DNA of 12,925 nt from Anaerolineaceae bacterium (GTDB lineage Bacteria > Chloroflexota > Anaerolineae > Anaerolineales > Anaerolineaceae), in NCBI GenBank assembly GCA_028714615.1, contig JAQTMA010000116.1, positions 1 to 12,925 on the forward strand, given 5' to 3'. The notes below the pieces were generated by a model. It was given only the letters and a program-made list of their open reading frames with translations, ran no database searches and had not been told where the DNA came from. The number at the start of each line of letters is the position of its first letter. Position 1 is the first letter of the stretch. Below are positions 5,896-12,925 of the stretch, piece by piece. The translations under genes were made by a program, and so were the position numbers.

Positions 5896-7851
5896 TTGGA
5901 AACCATTCTTGATGGTAGCCGCGATTACTTCTGGTATCCAACCCCAGAGATCGCCAATAATGCTCATCTATTCCACTTTATGCAAGCTAATGGGCTGAGC
6001 GATTTCTATTCTCTTCTGAACCGCTCAACTGAAGATGTACCATGGTTCACTCGTGCATTACTCGAATACTTGGATATTCGTTTTTATCAACCTTATTCAC
6101 GCGTTCTCGACCTTTCGCGCGGACCCGAATGGCCGCAATGGTGTGTGGATGGAAAAATGAACATCGTCCATAACTGCCTGGATAAACGCATCGGGACGCC
6201 GTCCGAAAACCAGTTAGCCATGGATTGGGAGAGCGAATCCGGAGGCACTCGCAGGATGACCTACGGGGAGCTTTTCCGTAAGGTCAATCAGGCTGCAAAT
6301 GCCTTACGTTCTCTGGGTATCAGCAAAGGTGACCCGGTCGGCCTCTTCATGCCCATGATCCCGGAGATTGCCATCGCGCTATTAGCGATAGCGAAAGTAG
6401 GCGGTATCATCCTTCCGCTATTCTCCGGTTACGGCGCCGGAGCAGTGGCTACCCGTCTGGCCGATGCCGGCGCAAAAGCTGTGTTTACCGCGGACGGGTT
6501 TACCCGCCGCGGCCGGCCGGTCGAGATGAAGGCGGTGGTTGATGAAGCCGCATCCACCGTTCCAACCTTACAACACGTGATTATTGTCGACTATTCCGCC
6601 TTGCCATACCCCCTCATTCCCGGCCGTGACCACCGTTGGCGTGACCTGGTCGAGTGCCAATCCGACCAATCTGATACGGAGGTGACCGCTGCGGAGGATA
6701 CCCTCATGCTCATCTACACCTCCGGAACGACAGGGCGTCCGAAGGGCACGATTCACACCCACTGTGGCTTTCCGATCAAAGCCTCGCAAGATATGGCATT
6801 TGGTACCGACGTCCACCCCGGCGAAACCATTTATTGGGTTACGGATATGGGCTGGATGATGGGCCCTTGGGAATTGTTTGGCGCTCTGGTGCTGGGGGCT
6901 GCTTTCTTTATGTATGATGGCGCCCCCGATTACCCCGCTCCAGACCGGCTATGGTCCATGGTGGAACGTCACAACATCCATAAACTGGGCATATCCCCGA
7001 CGCTCATCCGGGCGTTGATCCCCTATGGTGACGAGCAGTTCTCGGGGAAAGACCTCTCCTCCCTGCGCTTGCTATCCCTCACCGGTGAACCATGCAACCC
7101 CGAACCCTGGCGGTGGTTATTCGAAAAGGTGGGCCACAGCCGCCTTCCAATCATCAATTATTCGGGTGGCACCGAAATATCCGGCGGTATCTTGATGAGC
7201 AATCCTCTTCTCCCGATGAAACCTTGCTCTTTCAACGCGCCATGTCCCGGCATGGCTGTAGACGTTCTGGACGAGCATGGGCATTCCTTGGTCGACCAGG
7301 TGGGTGAGTTGGTGATCAAGACCCCCTGGATCGGGATGACCCGCGGTTTTTGGAAAGACCCTGAACGTTACCTGGAAACTTATTGGTCGCATTGGCCCGG
7401 AGTATGGGTGCATGGCGATTGGGCTGCAGTTGACCAAGAAGGTCAATGGTATGTATTTGGTCGCTCGGACGATACCATCAAGATTGCGGGGAAACGCCTC
7501 GGTCCTGCTGAAGTCGAATCTATCCTGGTAGAACATCCTGCTGTCCTGGAGTCAGCCGCCATCGGCGTGCCAGACCCGATTAAGGGAAACCGCATGGTGA
7601 TATTCGTCGTTCTCAAGCCTGGGTTTCAGCCTTCTGATCCCTTGCGGAGTGAGCTCATTGACAAGGTGATCAACGACCTGGGGAAGGCGCTCGCTCCACA
7701 CCGGTTGTTTTTCGTGGAAGATCTGCCCAAGACGCGGAATGCCAAAGTCATGCGGCGCATGGTCCGCTCCACCTACCTGGAGATGGATCCCGGAGACCGG
7801 TCCTCTCTGGTCAATCCCGAATCCCTCGAGAGCATCCAGCATGCCCATTGA
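5896..7851 (+). CDS. Acetyl/acyl-CoA synthetase family protein (AMP-forming)
   Basis: This 651-residue ANL-superfamily adenylating enzyme activates a carboxylic acid with ATP and joins it to CoA. The N-terminal part (about 10-100) matches the ACAS_N region of acetyl- and acetoacetyl-CoA synthetases. The P-loop-like motif YTSGTTGRPKGT is at residues 274-285. GDW at 507-509 and GRSDDTIKIAGKRLG at 522-536 form the hinge to the C-terminal domain. PKTRNAKVMRRMVR carries K617, the catalytic lysine that is reversibly acetylated in Acs. In place of the WWQTE of acetate and propionate enzymes, the acyl pocket region reads NYSGGTE at 421-427, closer to acetoacetyl-CoA-type synthetases, so acetate need not be the substrate. 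The start is TTG at 5896, supported by AGGAGG six bases upstream. The gene overlaps the next by 11 bases. Confidence 0.88.
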   Translation: METILDGSRDYFWYPTPEIANNAHLFHFMQANGLSDFYSLLNRSTEDVPWFTRALLEYLDIRFYQPYSRVLDLSRGPEWPQWCVDGKMNIVHNCLDKRIGTPSENQLAMDWESESGGTRRMTYGELFRKVNQAANALRSLGISKGDPVGLFMPMIPEIAIALLAIAKVGGIILPLFSGYGAGAVATRLADAGAKAVFTADGFTRRGRPVEMKAVVDEAASTVPTLQHVIIVDYSALPYPLIPGRDHRWRDLVECQSDQSDTEVTAAEDTLMLIYTSGTTGRPKGTIHTHCGFPIKASQDMAFGTDVHPGETIYWVTDMGWMMGPWELFGALVLGAAFFMYDGAPDYPAPDRLWSMVERHNIHKLGISPTLIRALIPYGDEQFSGKDLSSLRLLSLTGEPCNPEPWRWLFEKVGHSRLPIINYSGGTEISGGILMSNPLLPMKPCSFNAPCPGMAVDVLDEHGHSLVDQVGELVIKTPWIGMTRGFWKDPERYLETYWSHWPGVWVHGDWAAVDQEGQWYVFGRSDDTIKIAGKRLGPAEVESILVEHPAVLESAAIGVPDPIKGNRMVIFVVLKPGFQPSDPLRSELIDKVINDLGKALAPHRLFFVEDLPKTRNAKVMRRMVRSTYLEMDPGDRSSLVNPESLESIQHAH

Positions 7852-8383
7852 GAATGCAAGCCCGAGGATTGCCCTTCTATCTCCATTGGCGTCTCGCATC
7901 CTGGCTCATCACGCCCCGCAGGGTCGCAGTAATGACTGCGGTCCATATAGTGCAGCAATCCTGATCAATACCTTTTGCGGGGAGGGAGTCGATCCATCCA
8001 ACCTGGCCCGCGAACTGGACCGCATTCGTTGGCTTGGCCTGTTCCCCATCATTCGGCGCATCCCCAGGTGGGCTACCTTTCCTTGGGGCGTCGCTGATGC
8101 GCTGTCCCAGCGAGGGCTTAGTGCTCAGTGGCGATCATTTGGTTCAGCTTCTCAATTAATCCGGGCGTTGAATACCGGCAAGATTCCGGTCGTGTTTATC
8201 GGCAGTTACCGTCCTTTATGGGGTCACGTCATGGTGCTTTTGGCATGCAATCCCCAACGAGGATGGGGTTTTGCCGACCCGGGCTGGCCAACCGCGGAGC
8301 TTCACTGGCTCTCCGAGATTACCTTCCGCTCCCAATGGCGCACTTATGCAAATACCTGGGTCGAGGTCAATCCGCAAAATTAG
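7841..8383 (+). CDS. C39-like cysteine peptidase-fold protein
   Basis: This 180-residue protein contains SNDCGPYSAAILINTF (30-45) with C33, WGHVMVLL with H129, and GFADPG with D146. This is the Cys, His, Asp order and spacing of papain-like C39 / C39_2 (bacteriocin-processing-like) domains. There is no clear signal peptide or transmembrane segment and no ABC transporter fusion, so it is a stand-alone domain, probably cytosolic unless exported unconventionally. The ATG at 7841 overlaps the synthetase gene by 11 bases; a longer frame from 7739 would lie deep in that gene and lacks a Shine-Dalgarno. The only ribosome-site hint is GAGAG at 7829-7833, so translation may depend on coupling. The substrate is unknown. 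It could be an active peptidase or an inactive binding fold; the intact triad favours activity. The domain call rests on motifs only. Confidence 0.7.
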   Translation: MPIENASPRIALLSPLASRILAHHAPQGRSNDCGPYSAAILINTFCGEGVDPSNLARELDRIRWLGLFPIIRRIPRWATFPWGVADALSQRGLSAQWRSFGSASQLIRALNTGKIPVVFIGSYRPLWGHVMVLLACNPQRGWGFADPGWPTAELHWLSEITFRSQWRTYANTWVEVNPQN

Positions 8384-8422
8384 CGTAATTCGCATTATTC
8401 GCGGATTTAGCTTTCTATAAAC

Positions 8423-9184
8423 TCATTCAATCTCCAGCGTCACGGGGCAGTGATCTGAACCATAAACGTCGCCGCAAATGACCACATCCTTCACCCGCTC
8501 CATCAGCCCGCTTGAGACCAGGAAATAATCCAACCGCCAACCGATATTCTTTTCACGCGCCTTAGAAAGATACGTCCACCAGGTATATTCCACCTTTTGG
8601 GGATACAATGCACGATAAGCATCTGCAAATCCATGATCCAAATAGGTGTCGATCCAAACCCGTTCCTCGGGTAGAAAACCTGTGTTGGTAGCATTCTGCC
8701 TGGGGTGAGCCAGGTCGATCTCATTGTGGGCGGTATTAAAATCACCGGTCAGGATCACAGATTGCCCGGACGCGTGAAGGCGGTCGCACATTTCCAACAA
8801 TCTTGCATAAAAATCCAGTTTATAATCCACCCGATCCTGTCCACGACCACCGTTCGGGAAATAGATATTCATCAACACAAAACCAGGGTGCCAGCTTCGC
8901 ACAATGCGTCCCTCGATGTCAAAACGCGGTTCACCCATCCCAAACTCAACTTTATCAATGGGAGCTTTGAAAAAACTGGCTACTCCGCTATACCCTGGCC
9001 GTTCCGCCGGATTCCAATACCCCAAATAACCGGGGAGAATCCGCTGTTCATCGCTTAACTGCTCTGGCCTCGCCTTGATCTCTTGCAGGCATAGCACATC
9101 TGGGGATTGACCTTGGACAAATGCTCGCAGACCTTTGCTATAGGACGCCCGGTAACCGTTTACGTTCCATGTGGTGATTTTCAT
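8423..9184 (-). CDS. xth: Exodeoxyribonuclease III / AP endonuclease
   Basis: This 253-residue member of the exonuclease III family removes nucleotides from the 3' end of duplex DNA and cuts at abasic sites in base excision repair. Conserved residues are visible in order: WNVNG with N7, LQEIK with metal-binding E35, GDFNTAHNEIDL with D148 and N150, WRLDYFLVS, and the final GSDHCPV with D244 and H245. The length is normal for the bacterial family. The ATG at 9184 is chosen because the protein then starts MKITTWNVNG like its relatives and AGGAT lies just upstream. A GTG at 9208 would add eight unconserved residues. It converges with the C39-like gene (39 bases between stops) and is divergent from the response regulator (52 bases). 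No strong promoter was found for it. Confidence 0.95.
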   Translation of the reverse strand: MKITTWNVNGYRASYSKGLRAFVQGQSPDVLCLQEIKARPEQLSDEQRILPGYLGYWNPAERPGYSGVASFFKAPIDKVEFGMGEPRFDIEGRIVRSWHPGFVLMNIYFPNGGRGQDRVDYKLDFYARLLEMCDRLHASGQSVILTGDFNTAHNEIDLAHPRQNATNTGFLPEERVWIDTYLDHGFADAYRALYPQKVEYTWWTYLSKAREKNIGWRLDYFLVSSGLMERVKDVVICGDVYGSDHCPVTLEIE

Positions 9185-9200
9185 CGTTGTATCCTGGTTG

Positions 9201-9209
9201 TGGTACACT
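9201..9209 (+). promoter_or_regulatory. Weak extended -10 candidate for the response regulator gene
   Basis: TGGTACACT forms a TGn extended -10 with the same TACACT hexamer proposed before the synthetase gene. No good -35 hexamer lies 17 bases upstream. It sits in the 52-base divergent gap, where promoters for both genes must fit or overlap the coding regions. Confidence 0.25.
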
Positions 9210-9236
9210 TAATCGATCGGGTGAGGTGATATCGGA

Positions 9237-9638
9237 ATGCCAGACTCTGCCAATCGCACCATCGTTTACATAGAAGATGAGCCAGAGATGATTGATCTGG
9301 TGACCGTAATTCTAAACCGGCACGGCTTCACTGTGAAGGGCGCGCACGGTGGCAGGCAAGGTTTGGATTTGATCCACTCGGAAACCCCCGATATTATTCT
9401 GCTTGATTTAATGATGCCCGACCTGGACGGGTGGGATGTCTTCCAGCAAGTGAAAAACGACGAAATAACCAGGAACATCCCCGTGATCGTCATCACGGCT
9501 AAGTCCCAAACCATCGACAAAGTACTCGGTCTCCACATCGCCCGGGTGGATGACTATATTTGCAAACCATTCCATCCGCAGGATCTGATCGACAGTCTCA
9601 ATCGTGTTCTCGCTCCCCGCTCTAGTAAACCCGGGTAA
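9237..9638 (+). CDS. Single-domain response regulator (CheY-like)
   Basis: This 133-residue protein is made of one receiver domain and nothing else. The acidic pocket is IEDE (E13, D14), the phosphoryl acceptor is D57 in LLDLMMPDLDGWD, the switch threonine is T87 in IVITAK, and the conserved lysine is K110 in CKPF. All key residues are intact, so it should be phosphorylatable. There is no output domain, so it probably works by protein-protein contact or as a phosphorelay intermediate. No histidine kinase is nearby. The ATG at 9237 is preceded by GAGGTGAT (9223-9230). The DUF192 gene follows after a short gap on the same strand and is possibly co-transcribed. An in-frame end in PRSSKPG suggests a short disordered tail. 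Confidence 0.92.
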   Translation: MPDSANRTIVYIEDEPEMIDLVTVILNRHGFTVKGAHGGRQGLDLIHSETPDIILLDLMMPDLDGWDVFQQVKNDEITRNIPVIVITAKSQTIDKVLGLHIARVDDYICKPFHPQDLIDSLNRVLAPRSSKPG

Positions 9639-9673
9639 GTCTTCTTTTGGTTATCAACGTCAGCACAATTCGT

Positions 9674-10048
9674 ATGCAGCAAATAATCGTCCATAATCAA
9701 ACCGCTCCCCTTTCCACCGCCCTCCGCGTTGGTTATGCCAATTCCTTCATTAGCCGCTTACGCGGATTGATGTTCACCCGCCAACTCCCCCGCGATGCCG
9801 GACTCCTCCTCGTCCAGGACCGTGAGAATCGGGTAGAAGCAGCCATCCACATGTTTTTTGTCGGCTACAACCTGGGAACCGTCTGGTTAAATACCGCCGG
9901 TGAGGTGGTGGATCGCTGCCTGGCGCGCGCCTGGCGTCCATTCTATATGCCCTCCAGGCCAGCCCTATATACCTTGGAGATACACCCTGACCGGTTATCC
10001 GAGTTCAAGCCCGGGGACCAGGTACTTTTTGAACATGCGCCTGATTAA
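9674..10048 (+). CDS. DUF192 family protein
   Basis: This protein of about 124 residues has the DUF192 pattern: a beta start (QQIIVHN), RLRGLMFTRQLPRDAGLLL, the central AAIHMFFVGYNLGTVWLN, then a GEVVD turn and LYTLEI near the end. The family's biochemical role is unknown; members are small beta-rich proteins, often exported. No signal peptide is seen here. The ATG at 9674 is preferred because the conserved part starts immediately; a TTG at 9647 would add nine residues (MVINVSTIR), and neither has a good Shine-Dalgarno, so the start is uncertain. The last 14 bases overlap the LysM-M23 gene, implying coupled translation with it. Confidence 0.8.
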   Translation: MQQIIVHNQTAPLSTALRVGYANSFISRLRGLMFTRQLPRDAGLLLVQDRENRVEAAIHMFFVGYNLGTVWLNTAGEVVDRCLARAWRPFYMPSRPALYTLEIHPDRLSEFKPGDQVLFEHAPD

Positions 10049-11420
10049 AGCCCTGTTCATCGTTGCGATCCTCGCACCGTCGATCGTTTTTCCCGCGCAG
10101 GCTCAACAGAGTGACCCACCTGTTTATCTCGTCCAGCCCGGGGATACGTTGATTTCGATCGCCTTTCGATTCGGGATTTCCGCCGGTGATCTGATCAGCG
10201 CGAACAGCCTTGCTGACGCCAATAACCTGCATGCTGGCGACCAGCTCATCTTGCCCGGTCTTGAAGGAATCCACGGTACCCTTACTACCCAACCCGTTGC
10301 CGTGGGTGAAAGTCTGCGTGAAATCGCCCGCCGTCATCAGATTCCCCAAACAACCTTGATCCAGCTCAACCATCTGACCAGCCCGAGTGAGTTGTACGCC
10401 GGCGCTACGCTCATCTTGCCTGCAAAAGGTGAGGATAGCCAGCTTTCAGGCAGCGCCAGCCTGGTTCCAGGGCAATCCTTGCTTGAACTGGCGGTTACCA
10501 TGGGGATCGATCCCTGGCAAATGCAGTTACGTAACAACCTCCCCGCCAGTTGGGCGGCGCTTCCTGGTGACACCCTCTATTACCCCTCCGACAAACCAGC
10601 CTCAACAGTGAGCGGGATTGCCCCGTCCATCGCCAATGTCGATATTACCCCACTGCCTTTGGTCCAGGGGAAAACCATCAAAATCCAGATGAAGACCCGT
10701 TCAGCGGTGACTTTGAGCGGATCACTGCTTGGGCGCGATTTACATTTTTTACCAGGGGCGCAGAACACCTCGGTCGCTCTAACTGGGGTGTATGCCCTCC
10801 AAGAGCCCGGATTGTATCCGATCCGGCTGAGCGGCGAGCAGTCTGACGGGACTTCGTTTGATTTCGAGCAAATGATCCTGGTCTCCCCAGGTTACTATCC
10901 AAGCGACCCTCGCTTGCAGGTCGATCCAGCAACCATCGATCCCAAAGTTACCATCCCAGAATCTGAACAAATCGCGAAAATCACTGCTCCATTCACCCCC
11001 GACCGGTACTGGGAAGGAGCCTTCATCTGCCCCGGGTATGACCCCAAGTGGATCACTTCCTGGTTTGGCAACCGCCGGACCTATAACGATGATCCCACCG
11101 TCACTTTCCATGCTGGGGTCGATTATGGTGGAGGCATTGGTTTACCCATTAAAGCGCCGGCGGCCGGGGTGGTGGTATTCACTGGCTTGCTAACTGTCCG
11201 TGGAAACGCCACCATTATCGACCACGGATGGGGAGTGTATTCCGGCTTCTGGCATCAATCGCAGATCGATGTAAAAGTAGGCGACCATGTCACCCCCGGA
11301 CAGGTGATCGGGCTGATCGGGGGCACCGGTCGCGTCACGGGCGCGCATCTCCATTGGGAAGTCTGGGTCAATGGCGTTCAGGTGGATCCGCTCAATTGGT
11401 TGCAGACTGTATATCCTTAA
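10035..11420 (+). CDS. Secreted LysM and M23 peptidase (peptidoglycan hydrolase)
   Basis: This 461-residue exported protein has a signal peptide (MRLIKALFIVAILAPSIVF to AQA, with cleavage likely after A23). Two clear LysM modules follow at about 29-74 and 82-127, and a third, more divergent one at about 138-184; these bind peptidoglycan glycans. A beta-rich linker domain (about 200-310) is followed by an M23 lysostaphin-like metallopeptidase at about 335-460. Its active site is intact: H359 and D363 (HxxxD), H407 and HLH with H438 and H440. It likely cuts peptide bridges in cell wall growth or remodelling. The ATG at 10035 is chosen because it gives a proper signal peptide; the frame is open further upstream (to 9900) but that part lies inside the DUF192 gene. 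It overlaps the DUF192 gene by 14 bases. Confidence 0.92.
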   Translation: MRLIKALFIVAILAPSIVFPAQAQQSDPPVYLVQPGDTLISIAFRFGISAGDLISANSLADANNLHAGDQLILPGLEGIHGTLTTQPVAVGESLREIARRHQIPQTTLIQLNHLTSPSELYAGATLILPAKGEDSQLSGSASLVPGQSLLELAVTMGIDPWQMQLRNNLPASWAALPGDTLYYPSDKPASTVSGIAPSIANVDITPLPLVQGKTIKIQMKTRSAVTLSGSLLGRDLHFLPGAQNTSVALTGVYALQEPGLYPIRLSGEQSDGTSFDFEQMILVSPGYYPSDPRLQVDPATIDPKVTIPESEQIAKITAPFTPDRYWEGAFICPGYDPKWITSWFGNRRTYNDDPTVTFHAGVDYGGGIGLPIKAPAAGVVVFTGLLTVRGNATIIDHGWGVYSGFWHQSQIDVKVGDHVTPGQVIGLIGGTGRVTGAHLHWEVWVNGVQVDPLNWLQTVYP

Positions 11421-11437
11421 CCAGATAACTTCTAGTG

Positions 11438-11443
11438 TATAAT
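11438..11443 (+). promoter_or_regulatory. -10 candidate for the right-edge gene
   Basis: A perfect TATAAT lies 18 bases past the preceding stop codon. No convincing -35 hexamer is 16-18 bases upstream, and GATAAT (11455-11460) and TACAAT (11464-11469) are rival -10 sequences. The gap 11421-11495 is AT-rich compared with its surroundings, as promoter regions often are. No terminator is visible after the M23 gene. Confidence 0.35.
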
Positions 11444-11495
11444 ATCGTCTGGGTGATAATTTGTACAATACACATACCCTGATTTCAAGAAAATC

Positions 11496-12925
11496 ATGCA
11501 TTCTATAAATCTTTCATCCAACATTCCCTTGCTGGATAGGCAACCCATGGTAATTGCTCCCCTTTCTTTGCGTGAAGATTATTGGGACTCATTCGTCCTG
11601 CAAGAAGAAGACCTCGACTACCTCTACAATCGCTTACTCGAGCTTGAAACGCCACTCACCTCCAAAGAGTTGACCGCTGCTGTAGTGGAACGCCGCATAC
11701 AGCGCGAAAAGCAATCGCTTGAGCAACACCTCCCTGCCGAAGGGAAACTCTATATACCCAAGGACCATTACCAGGTGGGTGATATTCTGACGTTCCCCGC
11801 CTTGGGTTGGAAAAAAGGCAAGGTGGTTGCAGTTCGCCCGGGTAAAAACCCTGAGCAACCCCCCTTTGAGGTATTCGATGTCGAATTCGAGCAGGGGAAT
11901 CAGCGCCAATTTGCAGCCGGGGTGGAAAACCATCGCCTGAATCTGCCCATCGAAATCCGAACCGACGATCCCCAGCTCGATCCCGCCCAGGTTATCCACC
12001 GGTATGGTGAAAAATTATCTCGCCAACTTGAAGAAGCGCTGAAAGAAAACCCTGACCTCGTGCGCATCGCTGCCCGTTGGTTCCCGCGTGCTTTGCTCGT
12101 CGATGTCAACATCGGCCATCTTAACCTGGCTGAAGCGGTGTTGGATATGACCGCGGGTGGTCCACTCACCACCCACGCTCTGATTGAACAGATCGATCTG
12201 CCCACGGATGTGAATTCAAAACTTACCGAGTTTTCTCTCAACCTGGCCTTACAGGAGGATCCCCGCTTTGACGAGGTTGGCCCTGCCGGAGAAGTGTTGT
12301 GGTTCTTGCAGCGCCTTGAACCTGAAGCTATTCAGAAACAACAAATCTACCTGCATTACAATCCCAGTCCGATTGACCGGACATTACTCTCGCCTGAAAT
12401 GATCACCCTTGAAGGCGATTTGGATGACGACCATTCCGATCTCGACCTACCTTCCAGTAACTCGAGCGATCTGACGGTCAGCCTCATATTCCCTCACTGG
12501 CGCACCGGGACACTTCCGCTCACGAGACGGATGGAGCGTTTATTCCCAACCGCTTATGAATCCCCCCGCATCCAGTTTACCCTGGTAGACGGGGATACCG
12601 GAGAACGCTTTCAGGGTTGGGTCGTCCGCCCCCAACACATTGTGTATGGATTGAGCTCATGGTATGCTGCTCAAGGACTGATTCCCGGCAGCCTGGTTCA
12701 CGTCAAACGAGGGAAAAACCCAGGCGAGGTAATCGTAAAAGTTGAAAAGCGCCGTTCCTCGCGAGAATGGATCCGGACGGTCTTGGTCGGCGCAGATGGC
12801 GGCATCGTCTATGCGATGCTAAAGCAGGTGATGACGGCCACCTTTGACGAGCGCATGGCAATCGCCGTCCCCGATGTGTCTGCTATCGATTCGGTCTGGG
12901 AACAATCCGCTCGCCAGCGAGGCTC
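11496..12925 (+). CDS. Large uncharacterised protein, 3' truncated by the window
   Basis: The frame is open from ATG 11496 to the last base, 476 codons with no stop, in a style matching neighbouring genes. I do not recognise the family. Residues 36-70 (EEDLDYLYNRLLELETPLTS and following) and 222-275 (GGPLTTHALIEQIDL, then LALQEDPRFDEVGPAGEVLW) look like winged-helix segments, reminiscent of HARE-HTH-type domains. Residues 90-150 and 355-420 are beta-rich and share an RPGKNPE / KRGKNPGE motif (114-120 and 405-411), suggesting duplicated small barrels. An acidic, serine-rich linker spans about 307-325. There is no signal peptide or membrane segment. M18 (ATG at 11547) is an alternative start; neither has a strong Shine-Dalgarno. 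A nucleic-acid-related role is plausible but is inference. Confidence 0.8.
   Translation, partial: MHSINLSSNIPLLDRQPMVIAPLSLREDYWDSFVLQEEDLDYLYNRLLELETPLTSKELTAAVVERRIQREKQSLEQHLPAEGKLYIPKDHYQVGDILTFPALGWKKGKVVAVRPGKNPEQPPFEVFDVEFEQGNQRQFAAGVENHRLNLPIEIRTDDPQLDPAQVIHRYGEKLSRQLEEALKENPDLVRIAARWFPRALLVDVNIGHLNLAEAVLDMTAGGPLTTHALIEQIDLPTDVNSKLTEFSLNLALQEDPRFDEVGPAGEVLWFLQRLEPEAIQKQQIYLHYNPSPIDRTLLSPEMITLEGDLDDDHSDLDLPSSNSSDLTVSLIFPHWRTGTLPLTRRMERLFPTAYESPRIQFTLVDGDTGERFQGWVVRPQHIVYGLSSWYAAQGLIPGSLVHVKRGKNPGEVIVKVEKRRSSREWIRTVLVGADGGIVYAMLKQVMTATFDERMAIAVPDVSAIDSVWEQSARQRG

Noticed and set aside
8384..8422. Repeated ATTCGC/TTCGC as a bidirectional terminator between convergent genes
   Set aside because: Only a short imperfect stem with bulges can be drawn and there is no T-run; not supported.
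9185..9208. GTG start at 9208 for exodeoxyribonuclease III
   Set aside because: It adds eight residues not expected in the family; the ATG at 9184 gives the standard MKITTWNVNG start.
9900..10034. Upstream extension of the LysM-M23 gene
   Set aside because: It lies inside the DUF192 gene and would bury the signal peptide that starts at 10035.
1..12925. CRISPR array, tRNA, insertion sequence or phage-defence genes
   Set aside because: No regularly spaced repeats, tRNA cloverleaf, transposase motif, terminal inverted repeats or known defence domains were found on reading the window.

Overview
The window looks like a chromosomal segment of a moderately GC-rich bacterium (roughly mid-50s % GC by eye). 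The best guess is a Chloroflexota/Anaerolineae-type organism. That guess rests on split glycine dehydrogenase subunits, a PfaD-type enoyl reductase behind a synthase end, a Flp pilin, a LysM-M23 peptidase and the general protein style. No rRNA or other phylogenetic marker is present, so the assignment is inference. Spacing is tight, with several stop/start overlaps. I see no mobile element, tRNA, CRISPR array or recognised defence system.

Layout. Positions 1-1812 hold the last 40 codons of a gene, possibly the dehydratase end of a PUFA/polyketide-type synthase, followed by pfaD. Positions 1865-5360 form the glycine cleavage operon. It has a well-placed sigma70-type promoter, a glycine riboswitch with one clear aptamer, a terminator hairpin, then gcvH, gcvPA and gcvPB with overlapping or coupled starts. 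The riboswitch suggests that glycine turns the operon on. gcvT and lpd are not here. A strong hairpin follows gcvPB.

Positions 5464-5799 hold a complete one-gene unit: extended -10 promoter, near-perfect Shine-Dalgarno, a 48-residue Flp-type pilin with the G^xxxxEY processing site, and a textbook intrinsic terminator. Positions 5803-8383 hold an acetyl/acyl-CoA synthetase family enzyme (TTG start), overlapped by a small C39-like cysteine peptidase-fold gene. On the minus strand, 8423-9184 encodes exodeoxyribonuclease III, convergent with the preceding genes.

Positions 9237-11420 are a co-directional run of a single-domain response regulator, a DUF192 protein and a secreted triple-LysM/M23 peptidase. 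The last two overlap. The right edge (11496 to the window end) is an open gene of at least 476 codons that I do not recognise. It has two possible winged-helix-like segments and two beta-rich segments sharing an RGKNP-like motif.

How the genes relate: gcvH, gcvPA and gcvPB carry out glycine decarboxylation and aminomethyl transfer under riboswitch control. The other genes are small independent units (fatty acid/polyketide synthesis, surface pilin, acyl activation, DNA repair, signalling and cell wall remodelling) with no single evident pathway.
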